Assembly (NCBI RefSeq): GCF_030954495.1
Contig: NZ_JAVHUW010000082.1
Coordinates: forward strand, 237,108 to 301,107
Reading direction: 5' to 3'
DNA length: 64,000 nucleotides
Source of the DNA: Candidatus Desulfosporosinus nitrosoreducens
GTDB taxonomy: Bacteria > Bacillota > Desulfitobacteriia > Desulfitobacteriales > Desulfitobacteriaceae
Shown: piece after piece, positions 1-8,594 of the stretch
Position numbering within the stretch: position 1 is the stretch's first letter
Layout of the letters: each line of letters begins with the position of its first letter
Program-made: the position numbers and the translations under genes
Notes under the pieces: generated by a model
Told to the model about the DNA's origin: nothing
The model's input: only the letters and a program-made list of their open reading frames with translations
Databases searched by the model: none

Positions 1-38
1 AGCGGGGGATGTGTAGCAATGTGGAACAGAAAAACACA

Positions 39-72
39 ATAAATATGCAAATATTGGTTATTGCATATTTAT
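39..72. repeat. AT-rich inverted repeat
   Basis: Two 15-base arms with one mismatch (39-53 and 58-72) are separated by 4 bases; the core of each arm is ATGCAA/TTGCAT. It lies about 70 bases upstream of a possible small gene at 143, so it could be an operator or a hairpin. No U-tract follows, which argues against a terminator. Confidence 0.4.
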
Positions 73-142
73 AACTTTTAAATGCTTTTCTACTCAAGAA
101 CAAGAAGTATGTTATAGTTCGCATTAGAAAGGAAGCGTCAAA

Positions 143-283
143 TTGGTAAGCATTCAAGAAACTGCTTCTCCTCGATTAATGGACAAGACTGGATTTAAAA
201 CGGAATTTGCTAAATCCATAAGGCTCCGAAACCAATGGGAAATTAGCCAATTCTTTAGGACTTTACGGATTCAGCAGCCATAA
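143..283 (+). CDS. possible 46-aa small protein
   Basis: An open frame begins at a TTG codon preceded by an AAAGGAAG ribosome-binding site with about 7 bases of spacing. It encodes 46 residues, basic in the middle (KTEFAKSIRLRNQ). I do not recognise it. Its 3' end overlaps the convergent esterase gene by 21 bases. The good ribosome-binding site is the main support. The short length and the overlap make it uncertain, and it could be a chance frame. Confidence 0.3.
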   Translation: MVSIQETASPRLMDKTGFKTEFAKSIRLRNQWEISQFFRTLRIQQP

Positions 284-940
284 AATGGCCCTGCCGATTC
301 TCTGAGGTATTTCCCGGAAATGCCCGCCAGGCTCTTTTACATAGGTCACTTTGGCGGACTTTGCAATCAGCTCTTTGGACCTCTGAGTAGCTATGCCCAC
401 TTCACACATCAAAGGATCTTTAGTCTTTTCCTCTTTGCCGCCTAAGCTCAGGTAGACTTTGCCGGCAGGCGGGTGCTTCTGCAAAAATTCCAGCCATCCC
501 GGAAACCACAGCGACCCGGAACAACTGCCGCACCCCCTAAAACCTAACAAACAGTGACCATATAAAGCCGCCAGTCCCCCCAGAGAATAGCCAACCGGAT
601 ACACTTCCCCGTTAAGGGAAAAAAGACTCCGCAACGCCGGCAGAAGTGTGTTTTCTAAAAAGCCAAGCGTTTCGTCGGCTTTCCCGGCAAATATCCGGCC
701 GCCCGTGTCTTCCAGATACCACGGTGAAAAGTCCCGGTTCCATTCGATAGGGCCGAAGCCCGTGATAAGAAACGGCCGGCACTTCCCCGCTTCGATCCGG
801 GGCAACAACATTTCCCTGATTTCCGACAGCTGCTGCATGCCGTCGTCACCCGACAGCAAAATCACCAGTGGTAACGGCTGGTCCGATGATCCCAACTGCT
901 CTGTCCAGCAATATTTTTCCCCCAGTTCGAATTTCCTCAT
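263..940 (-). CDS. putative esterase (alpha/beta hydrolase fold)
   Basis: A 225-residue cytoplasmic protein without a signal peptide. The nucleophile elbow GYSLGG places the catalytic serine near residue 119. A late GGHF supplies a likely histidine, and acidic residues in between could complete the triad. The layout suggests the putative esterase (Esterase D-like) branch of the alpha/beta hydrolases; the substrate is unknown. The ATG start overlaps the upstream DUF1653 stop in a TGATG junction, so the two genes are translationally coupled. A TTG two codons upstream is the alternative start. A decayed copy of part of this gene lies near 3.7 kb. Confidence 0.75.
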   Translation of the reverse strand: MRKFELGEKYCWTEQLGSSDQPLPLVILLSGDDGMQQLSEIREMLLPRIEAGKCRPFLITGFGPIEWNRDFSPWYLEDTGGRIFAGKADETLGFLENTLLPALRSLFSLNGEVYPVGYSLGGLAALYGHCLLGFRGCGSCSGSLWFPGWLEFLQKHPPAGKVYLSLGGKEEKTKDPLMCEVGIATQRSKELIAKSAKVTYVKEPGGHFREIPQRIGRAILWLLNP

Positions 941-1185
941 CAGCAATCCGGCTCCTTCATCAATTCAAAACGATATTTTTGCTTGACTTCAGGATATTTC
1001 ACATGGTCTACTTCGCTCATAAACATGTCGTAAGGACGGATATATACCCTGAAATCGTCATACAGCGCCTGATAAACAATAAATTTTTCCGTAGTTTCGC
1101 TGTGAGTGGCAACTGCCAGCAGTTGGTACATTTTATTCTTGAAATGGCAGTACTTGCCGCCGATCACCGCTTTTCTTGGTTCCAT
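940..1185 (-). CDS. DUF1653 family protein
   Basis: An 81-residue protein with the features of DUF1653: an N-terminal GGKYCHFKNKMY segment, a central VYQALYDD segment, then RPYDMFMSEVDHVKYP near the C-terminus. This small family is found as a single beta-rich domain in many bacteria and its biochemical role is unknown. It is the first gene of a two-gene operon with the esterase, joined by a TGATG overlap. The start is the only ATG with an upstream AGGAGG-like site (GGAGGTAC just 5' of it). Confidence 0.8.
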   Translation of the reverse strand: MEPRKAVIGGKYCHFKNKMYQLLAVATHSETTEKFIVYQALYDDFRVYIRPYDMFMSEVDHVKYPEVKQKYRFELMKEPDC

Positions 1186-1425
1186 AAGTACCTCCTGGGA
1201 TATGTTTCAGATTGGGATTGGGAAACTTTCGATTATTAGCCTAAACTGATATAGCGCACCGTGTTTCCACTATTGGTACATTTAATTAGTGAAACTTGAA
1301 TTGTGACGCTATAAGAAAATGCTCAATACAAGGTTGGTTTGCAAGTTCATAACCTGGTGCAGGAAGCCATTCTGAATAAGCCTTTTTCAGGCATCAACAA
1401 CATTAGGGAATACGGCATATGTGCA

Positions 1426-2223
1426 TTAAGTCAGAGTTCGGGGCCTCCAGATGACGATAACTGTCATGGCCACCAGGACCAAGATTACGCCAGTAACACG
1501 TGGATCATAATACGATCCATTGATAGGAAACTGCTGCCATGTAACATTAATCGTCATATGAAATAGCACCATAGCAAAGACGCTCTTACCGGTTTTGTTA
1601 TAAAGCCAGACCATTATCACTCGCAGTGCCACGGTGCCTAGTGACCACCAAGCGATCCACGATATCGAACGGTGCGCATGGACTAAGGCAACAAAATGGT
1701 AGATTGCCCAAATAGCTCCTAAAACAATACTGGCTTGTAGCCCCCCTAGTTGACGTTGCAGCGGATCGATGGCATAGCCTGACCAGCCCAGTTCCTCTCC
1801 CAGAGCGCCAACAAAAAACAGAATGCACAAAATCAAGGTCTGCACTATAGAAATCTGAGGAATTGGAACTGGTGTTCCTGCTAAGCGCATTACCCCAAAT
1901 GACAAAACCATAACAAATGGCATCAACAGAAGAATCGGAACATACCATAGATTCGATCTGATACGTTTGTAATCTATAGCTCTCTTGAGCAATATTTTTG
2001 CACCCACTGACCCGCTCTCATAGTAAGAAAGAATCAATGCGGCCAGCACTGGACAAACTGCCATCAGTGCATCTATAGGTAGGCCTGGTAATAGTTGTCG
2101 ACCTATCAAACCACCAATCACCCAGAAAGGAATGGCAAGGATAAAGACTAGCCCAAAGAACACCAAGAGCGATCTGCCCGCTGGAGATTTCCCTTTGGTA
2201 ATTGTTTGCTGTAAGTTATCCAT
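1426..2223 (-). CDS. CPBP-family intramembrane metalloprotease
   Basis: A 265-residue, highly hydrophobic protein with about seven to eight predicted membrane spans. It carries the CPBP (Abi/Rce1-like) motifs in order: an EE pair (E143-E144) within GALGEELGWSG, a histidine near 176 in AIYHFVAL, and a histidine near 222 in LFHMTIN. The family is related to eukaryotic type II CAAX prenyl endopeptidase. Bacterial members cleave or protect small secreted peptides, for example in bacteriocin immunity, but the substrate here is unknown. It stands alone. An AGGAG site precedes the ATG. Confidence 0.8.
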   Translation of the reverse strand: MDNLQQTITKGKSPAGRSLLVFFGLVFILAIPFWVIGGLIGRQLLPGLPIDALMAVCPVLAALILSYYESGSVGAKILLKRAIDYKRIRSNLWYVPILLLMPFVMVLSFGVMRLAGTPVPIPQISIVQTLILCILFFVGALGEELGWSGYAIDPLQRQLGGLQASIVLGAIWAIYHFVALVHAHRSISWIAWWSLGTVALRVIMVWLYNKTGKSVFAMVLFHMTINVTWQQFPINGSYYDPRVTGVILVLVAMTVIVIWRPRTLT

Positions 2224-2427
2224 TTTTATTTTCTCCTAGAGTTAAGTATGAAGAATCCAGTCAAGAAGTAATTTTGTTTAGCATAACCCAGCTTAGGGTC
2301 AAGTTCGGGATAACCTTCCCCTTATATTAATTCCACTTTCATTCATTATTATTTGCATAATTTTACCAGTTAAGAACCCTAAAACGCTCAACCTGTCAAA
2401 CTGCTCCGGTGGCAATGTAAATGCCGT

Positions 2428-2907
2428 TTATAATTCCAATTCGTATAATAAAACCGTTCGTCCCTCAATGCTTGATGGAGAATCTTCAATAAATCTGGCT
2501 CCTAGTTTGTCATAAAACCCTTTCGCGTTGGGATCAGAAAAAATAAGCAGCCGATCAATAGCCCTCTTTCTACATATGTCCAGGGCAAATGCCATTAGAT
2601 GAGAGCCAATTCCTTTCCCAATTAACTCCGGCAGTATAAAAATATGTTCCAACCAAAGACCTTTTCTGACAAACACTGAACCCGCCCAAAAATCCTCTTT
2701 AACCTCTACTATTGATAAATACCCTGAAATATTTCCTTTAATCTCTGCGACGTAAACAATGTTGTTATGAATGTATTCAGGTGCGATCGTTAACTCTTTT
2801 TCCCAAACAGCGAAGTATGCTTCCGGATAATTCCAATATCTTTTTGAGGCAAAGGATAATGAAGTCAAGACAGCGCTTTCGGCAGGTTTGGCTTGTCTAA
2901 TTTCCAT
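2428..2907 (-). CDS. GNAT-family N-acetyltransferase
   Basis: About 159 residues with a GNAT fold. Motif A, the acetyl-CoA pyrophosphate-binding loop, is LIGKGIGSHLM, preceded by a beta strand ending HIFILPE. The C-terminal half has the usual DPNAKGFYDKLGARF segment. The acceptor substrate cannot be predicted. An AAGGAG lies far (about 19 bases) from the ATG chosen here, and a GTG two codons upstream is another possible start. It is the first of three unrelated single GNAT genes in this 2.5-kb stretch, each with its own ribosome-binding site. Confidence 0.75.
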   Translation of the reverse strand: MEIRQAKPAESAVLTSLSFASKRYWNYPEAYFAVWEKELTIAPEYIHNNIVYVAEIKGNISGYLSIVEVKEDFWAGSVFVRKGLWLEHIFILPELIGKGIGSHLMAFALDICRKRAIDRLLIFSDPNAKGFYDKLGARFIEDSPSSIEGRTVLLYELEL

Positions 2908-3094
2908 TTTCACGTCTAACTATCATCTCCTTAAATACAGTCAAACTGACCAATCACTAAATCCAATTTTCCTCAAACTCCAAAAAAAACCACAACGCTC
3001 CGGTGGGGACTATGTGTCTAAATCAAGCTCTTAAGCAGCAAACACCTAACCGTAAAACGCCAAGTTCACAGTACCATGAGGTAATCAAATTATA

Positions 3095-3583
3095 TTAATT
3101 AAGCCACTGATACATTATAAAAACGTCAACCAATCCATGTTCAATATGCTTGAAAGCTTTAGGAAGTGTACCGACAATATCAAACCCACATTTCTTCCAT
3201 AGTTCTATAGCTACTTGATTAGTGCTAACTACAAAATTATACTGCATTGCCTTAAATCCATATTTTCTGGCTTCTTTAAGAGAATGTTCACACATAAGTT
3301 TGCCTATGCCTTTTCCACGTGCATTAGATGCAACAACATAGCCGGCATTACAAACATGCGAACCTAAACCGGGTTGATTCGGTTTTATAAAATAAGTGCC
3401 TACTAAATTGCTATTTTCAGTTGCAACATATGTCGCTAAAGGCATCTCTATCCAAAGATGGAATGCTTCTTCTCTAGTTGTATCTGGCGAGAAAGCATAT
3501 GTATTTCCCTTTAAAAAAACTTCATGCAAAATAAGCCAAATTTGATCAAAGTCTTCATTTTCTGCTCGTCTTATCTCAATCAT
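3095..3583 (-). CDS. GNAT-family N-acetyltransferase
   Basis: A 162-residue single-domain acetyltransferase. The acetyl-CoA loop is ARGKGIGKLMCEHSL, followed by NQVAIELWKKCGF, the conserved C-terminal segment of this branch. The sequence resembles general L-amino-acid or small-molecule acetyltransferases of Firmicutes, but the acceptor is not predictable. The start is an ATG behind a GGGAG site. No operon partner is visible; 181 bases without features separate it from the previous gene. Confidence 0.8.
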   Translation of the reverse strand: MIEIRRAENEDFDQIWLILHEVFLKGNTYAFSPDTTREEAFHLWIEMPLATYVATENSNLVGTYFIKPNQPGLGSHVCNAGYVVASNARGKGIGKLMCEHSLKEARKYGFKAMQYNFVVSTNQVAIELWKKCGFDIVGTLPKAFKHIEHGLVDVFIMYQWLN

Positions 3584-3653
3584 TTTTATCTCCCTTACTA
3601 TAAAATCAGTCTTAGACTCTTACCCTAGCGTTCCGTATTCCTATGCAGCGGCT

Positions 3654-3740
3654 GGTACTTCTCCGCTTCGATCCGGGGCAACAACATTTCACTGGTTTCC
3701 GACAGTTGCTGCAGGCAGTTGGTACATGTTACACAGTAGT
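3654..3740 (-). pseudogene. decayed partial copy of the esterase gene
   Basis: About 55 bases here match positions roughly 780-835, inside the esterase gene, almost base for base. The shared stretch includes CGCTTCGATCCGGGGCAACA and the following CATTTC...TTTCCGACAG. It then continues into GGCAGTTGGTACAT, which resembles bases near 1115 in the adjoining DUF1653 gene. No open frame survives. The simplest reading is a relic of a duplicated esterase/DUF1653 pair, mostly deleted. Confidence 0.55.
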
Positions 3741-3837
3741 CTTAGCACTGAGAATGACCGGTTCCACAACCTATCTCCAGCACCTATAATGTTTGTTCTA
3801 TCCTGAAAAACATCCTCAAAAATCAGTAGACCCGAAA

Positions 3838-4018
3838 GGCAGCTTTTCCTACAGGAGTGAACGAATTTTATGGAGAGGCGGTACAGACCACAAAGCTTTC
3901 GTGGGGAAGCGAAGCCAGCGGTTCACCTCAGGTATTACCTGGAGGTTTGGCGAAGCTCCCACGAAAGCGCGTGGGCGAGCCTCGGAATGCTGAGTGAACG
4001 GATGTAGGAAAAGCTGCC
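3838..4018. repeat. 181-bp structured element with 16-bp terminal inverted repeats
   Basis: Perfect 16-base inverted ends (GGCAGCTTTTCCTACA at 3838-3853 and its complement at 4003-4018) enclose an 11-base-pair internal stem (GCTTTCGTGGG at 3895-3905 with 3958-3968). Inside that is a smaller hairpin around CAGGT/ACCTG. GAGTGAACG occurs just inside each end as a direct repeat. The whole could fold as one branched structure. It encodes no convincing protein. It may be a miniature transposable element or a structured RNA; no known RNA class was recognised. Confidence 0.55.
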
Positions 4019-4085
4019 CGACCCCAGCGACTCCTTTTCATTCCTTGATGGTGCTGCACAAGCGGCATAGGAGTCTATATAAGAA

Positions 4086-4598
4086 TTATTGTATGTTAAT
4101 AGTTCCGGCTTTATCTGCTAAGGCACCAGATGTCAATTCCAGAGCCATGCACCATTCAGCTTTTTTTGTTTTGTCGGCAGTATGAAATATCCCATATTCG
4201 TAAGACGGCTTAAACCCAAACTTATGATAAAAGTCCGGATTGCCACAAAGGAATATAGCGGTGAATCCCATATTTTTGGCAATCCCAAAAGCTTTCAGCA
4301 TCATGGTACGGGCAATTCCTTTACAAAAAAAATCGGGATGAACACTTATTGGAGACAATAAAAGCTCAGTATAAACATTATCAGAGTTCGCGATATTTGT
4401 TTTATATAAAACTATCTGCCCTACCAATGTTCTATCATCATTTTCCGCTACTAATGAAAGCTCTGGAATAAAGGTATCTTTTTTTCGCACCTCGTTTAAA
4501 TAGTCCCATTCTCCTTCATTAGTTGAGGTAGCAAAAGATTTTTTCACAAGTTCGTAAACTTCATCGTAATCGGCAGGTTGTTCTTGTCGTATAATCAT
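4086..4598 (-). CDS. GNAT-family N-acetyltransferase
   Basis: A 170-residue protein of the YhbS-like GNAT type. It starts MIIRQEQPADYDEVYELVKK. The central strand SPISVHPDFFCKGIARTMM holds the acetyl-CoA-binding loop, with C-K-G-I-A in place of the more usual R-x-G-I-G. Further on, CGNPDFYHKFGFKPSYEYG is typical of this branch. Function beyond acetyl transfer is unknown. It is a single gene. The ATG start is supported by an upstream GGGGCGG-like purine stretch rather than a perfect Shine-Dalgarno sequence. Confidence 0.75.
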   Translation of the reverse strand: MIIRQEQPADYDEVYELVKKSFATSTNEGEWDYLNEVRKKDTFIPELSLVAENDDRTLVGQIVLYKTNIANSDNVYTELLLSPISVHPDFFCKGIARTMMLKAFGIAKNMGFTAIFLCGNPDFYHKFGFKPSYEYGIFHTADKTKKAEWCMALELTSGALADKAGTINIQ

Positions 4599-4707
4599 CT
4601 AAGCCGCCCCTTATCCAAACGTCTCCTTCAGCTATATTTCGCATAGTTCTATGAATTTCCTGCTTAATTTGTGGAAATTATTGCAGTCCCTGCCACAATA
4701 ATCAATG

Positions 4708-4742
4708 GCCCCAGCGTTCTTCTTGATATAGAATGCTGGGGC
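4708..4742 (-). terminator. GC-rich hairpin downstream of 4800 gene
   Basis: GCCCCAGC (4708-4715) pairs with GCTGGGGC (4735-4742) across a 19-base loop, about 60 bases past the stop of the minus-strand gene at 4800. No clear U-tract follows, so this may be an mRNA-end stabilising hairpin rather than an intrinsic terminator. Confidence 0.35.
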
Positions 4743-4799
4743 TAAATTATGTTTTGCTAGTAAATCAGTTCTTATAACGTCTCCCCTCTTGTTTTTAAT

Positions 4800-5426
4800 T
4801 TACTTAATTGCAATCGTAGTTTCTTTAAGAACTACTTCCCTAAACTCCCTATCCTCAGGAAAGGGCTTAATGCTTAGCCGGAATTCGAGTTCAGCGACAT
4901 CATCCGGCAGCGGCGGCACAACTATAAAAGAGTGCTGCCAGCCTTTACCCGACCCGCTACCTCCGCTTGTCCTACAGTGATATTCCGGAGAGATAAGCAG
5001 CCCAAAACTGGCATGTCCCAGCCTGACATAGGGTTCCGGCGTATTGATTTCAATCTCGACGTAAACAACACTGGCATTGCTGTATTGTTTCATGTAAGTT
5101 ACCGCATAAGAAATGTCCTCTTGCTGCGTTGCTTTTAAAATAGAAACATATTTCAAAAAGCCCGTTGGTTCTACCGGCGGCTTGACCTGAATCTCACTTT
5201 GCATGAATGAGGCAAAAATTCTCTGCAACCACCTCTCGTCCAGATTATACTTTTTGCTCCACTCAGAAATACGTTCAAGTCCCGGGAAGCCGGAATTATT
5301 CTTCGAATTCTCTTTGCGCTTGGCCAGTAAAGCGCAAATCTGCTCGTCCAGCGGCGCTAAATCCTCACAGTAGTAATCGCTTGGAACATGAAACGGCATT
5401 TTCAGCAAAGGCGTAATGTTTCTCAA
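4800..5426 (-). CDS. hypothetical protein, 208 aa
   Basis: I do not recognise a family with confidence. The N-terminal 75 residues are helical. They include an EDLAPLDEQICALLAKR segment that resembles the first helix of AroQ chorismate mutases, although the rest of that fold is not evident. The C-terminal half is beta-rich with a glycine/serine stretch (TSGGSGSGKGW). The start chosen is a TTG at 5426 with GAAGGT six bases upstream. A second TTG at 5453 lies nine codons further out but has no ribosome-binding site. Single gene. Confidence 0.6.
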   Translation of the reverse strand: MRNITPLLKMPFHVPSDYYCEDLAPLDEQICALLAKRKENSKNNSGFPGLERISEWSKKYNLDERWLQRIFASFMQSEIQVKPPVEPTGFLKYVSILKATQQEDISYAVTYMKQYSNASVVYVEIEINTPEPYVRLGHASFGLLISPEYHCRTSGGSGSGKGWQHSFIVVPPLPDDVAELEFRLSIKPFPEDREFREVVLKETTIAIK

Positions 5427-5621
5427 TAGATTACCTTCTTTCTTTAAAATCAATGGTTTAATGGCTTTGGTAAATTATAAATATTTACCAGAATTTACTG
5501 CTTGGAATTTATTATACATTTACTGTCTCTTACTGTATAGCAAAAATAAGAAAAGCCGGGAGCCCTCCTCCAGCTTCATCTCATTAAATTATTCCAACCT
5601 TAACAAACTTCTGTAAAAACC

Positions 5622-6647
5622 TCAGCGTCTTCCTATACTGTTGTATACAGCTAAGGCATCGGTAATATCATACTGTTCCGTATTGTGATCGCCTTGCGCA
5701 CCGGCTGAAATCAAAATGTATTCCTGGTTGCCTACTTGGGCGAGGCTTGCCAGACATAGACCGGCCTCATCGGTATATCCGGTTTTCCCTCCTAAGATTT
5801 CCCCGCCAACAATCTTTTGCCTGTTGAGTTCTTCAAACATGGTACTGTTAAAGGTTATCCCGCGGGGGTGCTTATTCGTAGGTGGTGTGGAATGACGGGC
5901 TGAAGTAAAAATCTCCCGGAAAGTGTCATTCTGCAAAGCATAGTTTAGAAGAATAGCCAGATCTTTGACCGTTGTGTAGTGGTTTACATTGTGAAGTCCG
6001 GTGGCATTTTCAAAATGGGTATTTTTCATGCCCAGATCTGCCGCCTTTTGATTCATTAATTTGACAAAATTCTGCTCCGATCCCGCAATCTGGTCGGCAA
6101 GTCCAATACAGCACTCCGCGCCGCTCGGCAGCATTGCTCCGTATAACAGATCGCTTGCCCTGACCACTTCACCCGGTTGAAAACCGGCCATCGAGGCATC
6201 TGCTCCGTACAGCCCCTGAAACGCAGAATTGGTCAGTTTGATTTTTTCCTGCAGATCAGGTAAATTTTCTAGTGCAACAAGGGCTGTCATCATTTTAGTC
6301 AAAGAAGCGGGATAGATTTTTTCTCCGCTATTTTTTTGCATTAAAATAGTTTGATCCTTTAAACGGATCAGAATCGCATTAGGACTGTTCAGCTTATCGG
6401 GGGAGATGGCAGCAGAGGGATCGCGTTCTGTGTTTGACAAGGGAGCTGATGCTGTTCTGCCCTCAGAAGAACCGGGTGCTCTCTTTAAGGAAGCATATGA
6501 CGTGATTTTATCATATTCTTCTTTAAAGATGTGCCGGTATCCTGGAATAATGATGGCTTGATAAACAAAAGCAGCAATTCCGACCATCAACAGAAGTGCT
6601 ATAAATCTGCCTATTCCTGACTTTTTCTTTTTGACTCTTCGTACCAT
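5622..6647 (-). CDS. D-alanyl-D-alanine carboxypeptidase, peptidase S11
   Basis: A 341-residue penicillin-binding-protein-type carboxypeptidase that trims the terminal D-Ala from peptidoglycan stem peptides outside the membrane. One N-terminal membrane span (about residues 12-32) follows a basic KKKK stretch. The active-site motifs are SLTK (S115-K118), SGA (175-177, alanine where many relatives have asparagine) and KTG (288-290). The DacA-type C-terminal beta domain is absent. It lies 25 bases downstream of a VanS-like kinase and probably forms the output gene of that two-component system, a layout also seen in van-type clusters. Confidence 0.85.
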   Translation of the reverse strand: MVRRVKKKKSGIGRFIALLLMVGIAAFVYQAIIIPGYRHIFKEEYDKITSYASLKRAPGSSEGRTASAPLSNTERDPSAAISPDKLNSPNAILIRLKDQTILMQKNSGEKIYPASLTKMMTALVALENLPDLQEKIKLTNSAFQGLYGADASMAGFQPGEVVRASDLLYGAMLPSGAECCIGLADQIAGSEQNFVKLMNQKAADLGMKNTHFENATGLHNVNHYTTVKDLAILLNYALQNDTFREIFTSARHSTPPTNKHPRGITFNSTMFEELNRQKIVGGEILGGKTGYTDEAGLCLASLAQVGNQEYILISAGAQGDHNTEQYDITDALAVYNSIGRR

Positions 6648-6672
6648 GCTAAATGAACTTCTTAAGATTTTC

Positions 6673-7803
6673 TTATGACGGAAGCGTTACTGTAAAGGCA
6701 GTATTCTCCGGGTTGCTTTGTACAGAAATTGTTCCACCGTGAGCCGTGACAATTTCCTGGGCGATTGCCAAACCTAACCCTGCTCCACCGGTGTTTGTGG
6801 AACGTGCCGAATCCAAGCGGTAAAATTTTTCAAAAATAGTTTCCAGCTTGGCCTGGGGGATGGGCTTTCCCTGATTGGTAAAGGTTATGATCATAGTTTG
6901 GTCCTGCTGCCCGGCAGAAATCTCAATGACACTGTTTTCATCACTATAGGCTATTGCATTTTTCAAAATGTTATTGAACACACGGGCCAGTTTGTCGGCA
7001 TCTCCCCACAGGGTGAGTCCATCAGGCACATTGACGGACACCTGCTTTTCCTGGGGAGCCAGCAGGGGATAGAATTCATCGGCCATCTGCCGGAGCATGA
7101 ACTGTAAATTGATCTTTTCTTTATTCAAAACAATCGTTTGCAGATTAAATCGTGTGATCTCAAAAAACTCATTGATAAGCTGCTCTAAGCGATAAGCTTT
7201 TTCCAAGGTAATACCGACATATTTGGCCTTCTGTTCCGGAGGCATATCAGGGGCTTCGTCGAGGAGACTTAAGTATCCTATCACGGAGGTCAAAGGTGTC
7301 TTGATATCATGAGCCAAGTAAACGACCAAATCATTTTTGCGCTGCTCGGCATCAAGGGCGGCTTTTTTTTGTTTTTCCAAGTTGTTTTTTATCTGATTAA
7401 GCTTATTTTCCATAAAATCCAATTCCGGTGATAATATAATTTCGGCAGCGGATTCCTCAGCAAGTTTATCCATTCCCGCACTGATTTCATCAAAATATTT
7501 TGTGAACCAAGCAACAGAAAATCGAAAAAGGATAACTAATAAAAATATTAGGATGACCATAAAAAGGATGGTTTCCATATTGTTGCGAATCACCAACTGA
7601 TAGATTGTCAGTGCGTCCGAATTTCCAAAATGAAAAGCTTTGACTAGAAAGCGCACAATACGATCTCCAATCCGTCCACGCAGAATATAGCGCAATAGAT
7701 AAACAGTGGCAGCGGCGGCAACTGTAATCAGGAGCATTTGAAAAAGTACTTTTCCTTTTAATTTTGTATAATCATTCCTTCTTTTACCCCTCTCACCCTT
7801 CAA
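6673..7803 (-). CDS. VanS-like sensor histidine kinase
   Basis: About 376 residues. Two membrane spans flank a short external loop of about 35 residues. A linker helix and dimerisation domain follow with the phosphorylated histidine in LAHDIKTPLTS, then a HATPase domain with an N box (FNNILKNAIAYS) and G boxes (GGAGLGLAIAQEI). The NDYTKLKGK segment before span 1 is typical of VanS-type kinases. The start is uncertain: I chose the TTG at 7803, which overlaps the regulator stop by 11 bases. No in-frame ATG lies in the right place. Confidence 0.8.
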   Translation of the reverse strand: MKGERGKRRNDYTKLKGKVLFQMLLITVAAAATVYLLRYILRGRIGDRIVRFLVKAFHFGNSDALTIYQLVIRNNMETILFMVILIFLLVILFRFSVAWFTKYFDEISAGMDKLAEESAAEIILSPELDFMENKLNQIKNNLEKQKKAALDAEQRKNDLVVYLAHDIKTPLTSVIGYLSLLDEAPDMPPEQKAKYVGITLEKAYRLEQLINEFFEITRFNLQTIVLNKEKINLQFMLRQMADEFYPLLAPQEKQVSVNVPDGLTLWGDADKLARVFNNILKNAIAYSDENSVIEISAGQQDQTMIITFTNQGKPIPQAKLETIFEKFYRLDSARSTNTGGAGLGLAIAQEIVTAHGGTISVQSNPENTAFTVTLPS

Positions 7804-8491
7804 TTTTATAGCCAACTCCCCATACCGTTTTGATATATTTAGGATGTTCCGCACTGTCATGCATTTTTTCCCTTAAATGCCTGATATGGACCATGACCGT
7901 ATTATTGCTGTTGGTGAAATACTTGTCTCCCCATACCTCCTGGAACAATTCTTCCGAACTAACCACCCGTCCGCGATTGGAACAAAGAACCCAAAGAATA
8001 GCAAATTCTGTAGGAGTGAGAGATAGCTTTTTTTCATTCAGTGTGCATTCATGGGTATCCATGTCCAATACCAAGCCGGAAAAGGCAATCAAGTGTTCTT
8101 CCCGGTTTGACTCCGCAGAATTATATTGGGTAAATCTCCGGAGCTGCGCCTTGACACGGGCAACGAGTTCCAAAGGGCGAAACGGTTTCGTGATATAGTC
8201 GTCCGCACCTAAGGTCAGCCCGGTAATCTTATCAATTTCTTCTTCCTTAGCTGTCAGCATAATAATTGGGAAATTATGTTTTTCCCTAATTTTCCGGCAG
8301 AGAGTAAAGCCGTCAATGTCCGGCAGCATGACATCAAGTAGCGCAAGCTCTAACTGTTCCGACTCAACACACCGGAACGCATCCTGACCGTTATAAAACT
8401 TATAGATTGTAAAACCTTCATTTCTTAAATAAACTTCAATTAAATCCGCTATAGACTGCTCATCGTCTACAATTAAAATATTGATGCTCAT
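7793..8491 (-). CDS. VanR-like OmpR-family response regulator
   Basis: A 232-residue DNA-binding response regulator. The receiver domain has the acidic pair D9-D10, phospho-acceptor D53 in LLDVMLPDIDG, the switch threonine in MLTAKEEE and the lysine in YITKPF. A winged-helix domain of OmpR/PhoB type follows (LTPTEFAILWVLCSNRGR, ending VWGVGYKIEG). It is co-transcribed with the overlapping kinase gene. The start is the ATG at 8491 behind an AAGGGA site, not the upstream in-frame codon at 8521. It probably controls the downstream carboxypeptidase. Confidence 0.85.
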   Translation of the reverse strand: MSINILIVDDEQSIADLIEVYLRNEGFTIYKFYNGQDAFRCVESEQLELALLDVMLPDIDGFTLCRKIREKHNFPIIMLTAKEEEIDKITGLTLGADDYITKPFRPLELVARVKAQLRRFTQYNSAESNREEHLIAFSGLVLDMDTHECTLNEKKLSLTPTEFAILWVLCSNRGRVVSSEELFQEVWGDKYFTNSNNTVMVHIRHLREKMHDSAEHPKYIKTVWGVGYKIEG

Positions 8492-8594
8492 AAGTTCTAT
8501 CCCTTCTTTCCGGATAAACACTCATTATTATAGTACTGTCCAACAAAAACTTATATCATCATAAATTCCTTAGGCAAACTTAAGGTATTATTAA

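Noticed and set aside
4800..5426. Chorismate mutase as the function of this gene
   Set aside because: Only one helix resembles AroQ; the remaining active-site residues and helices are not evident.
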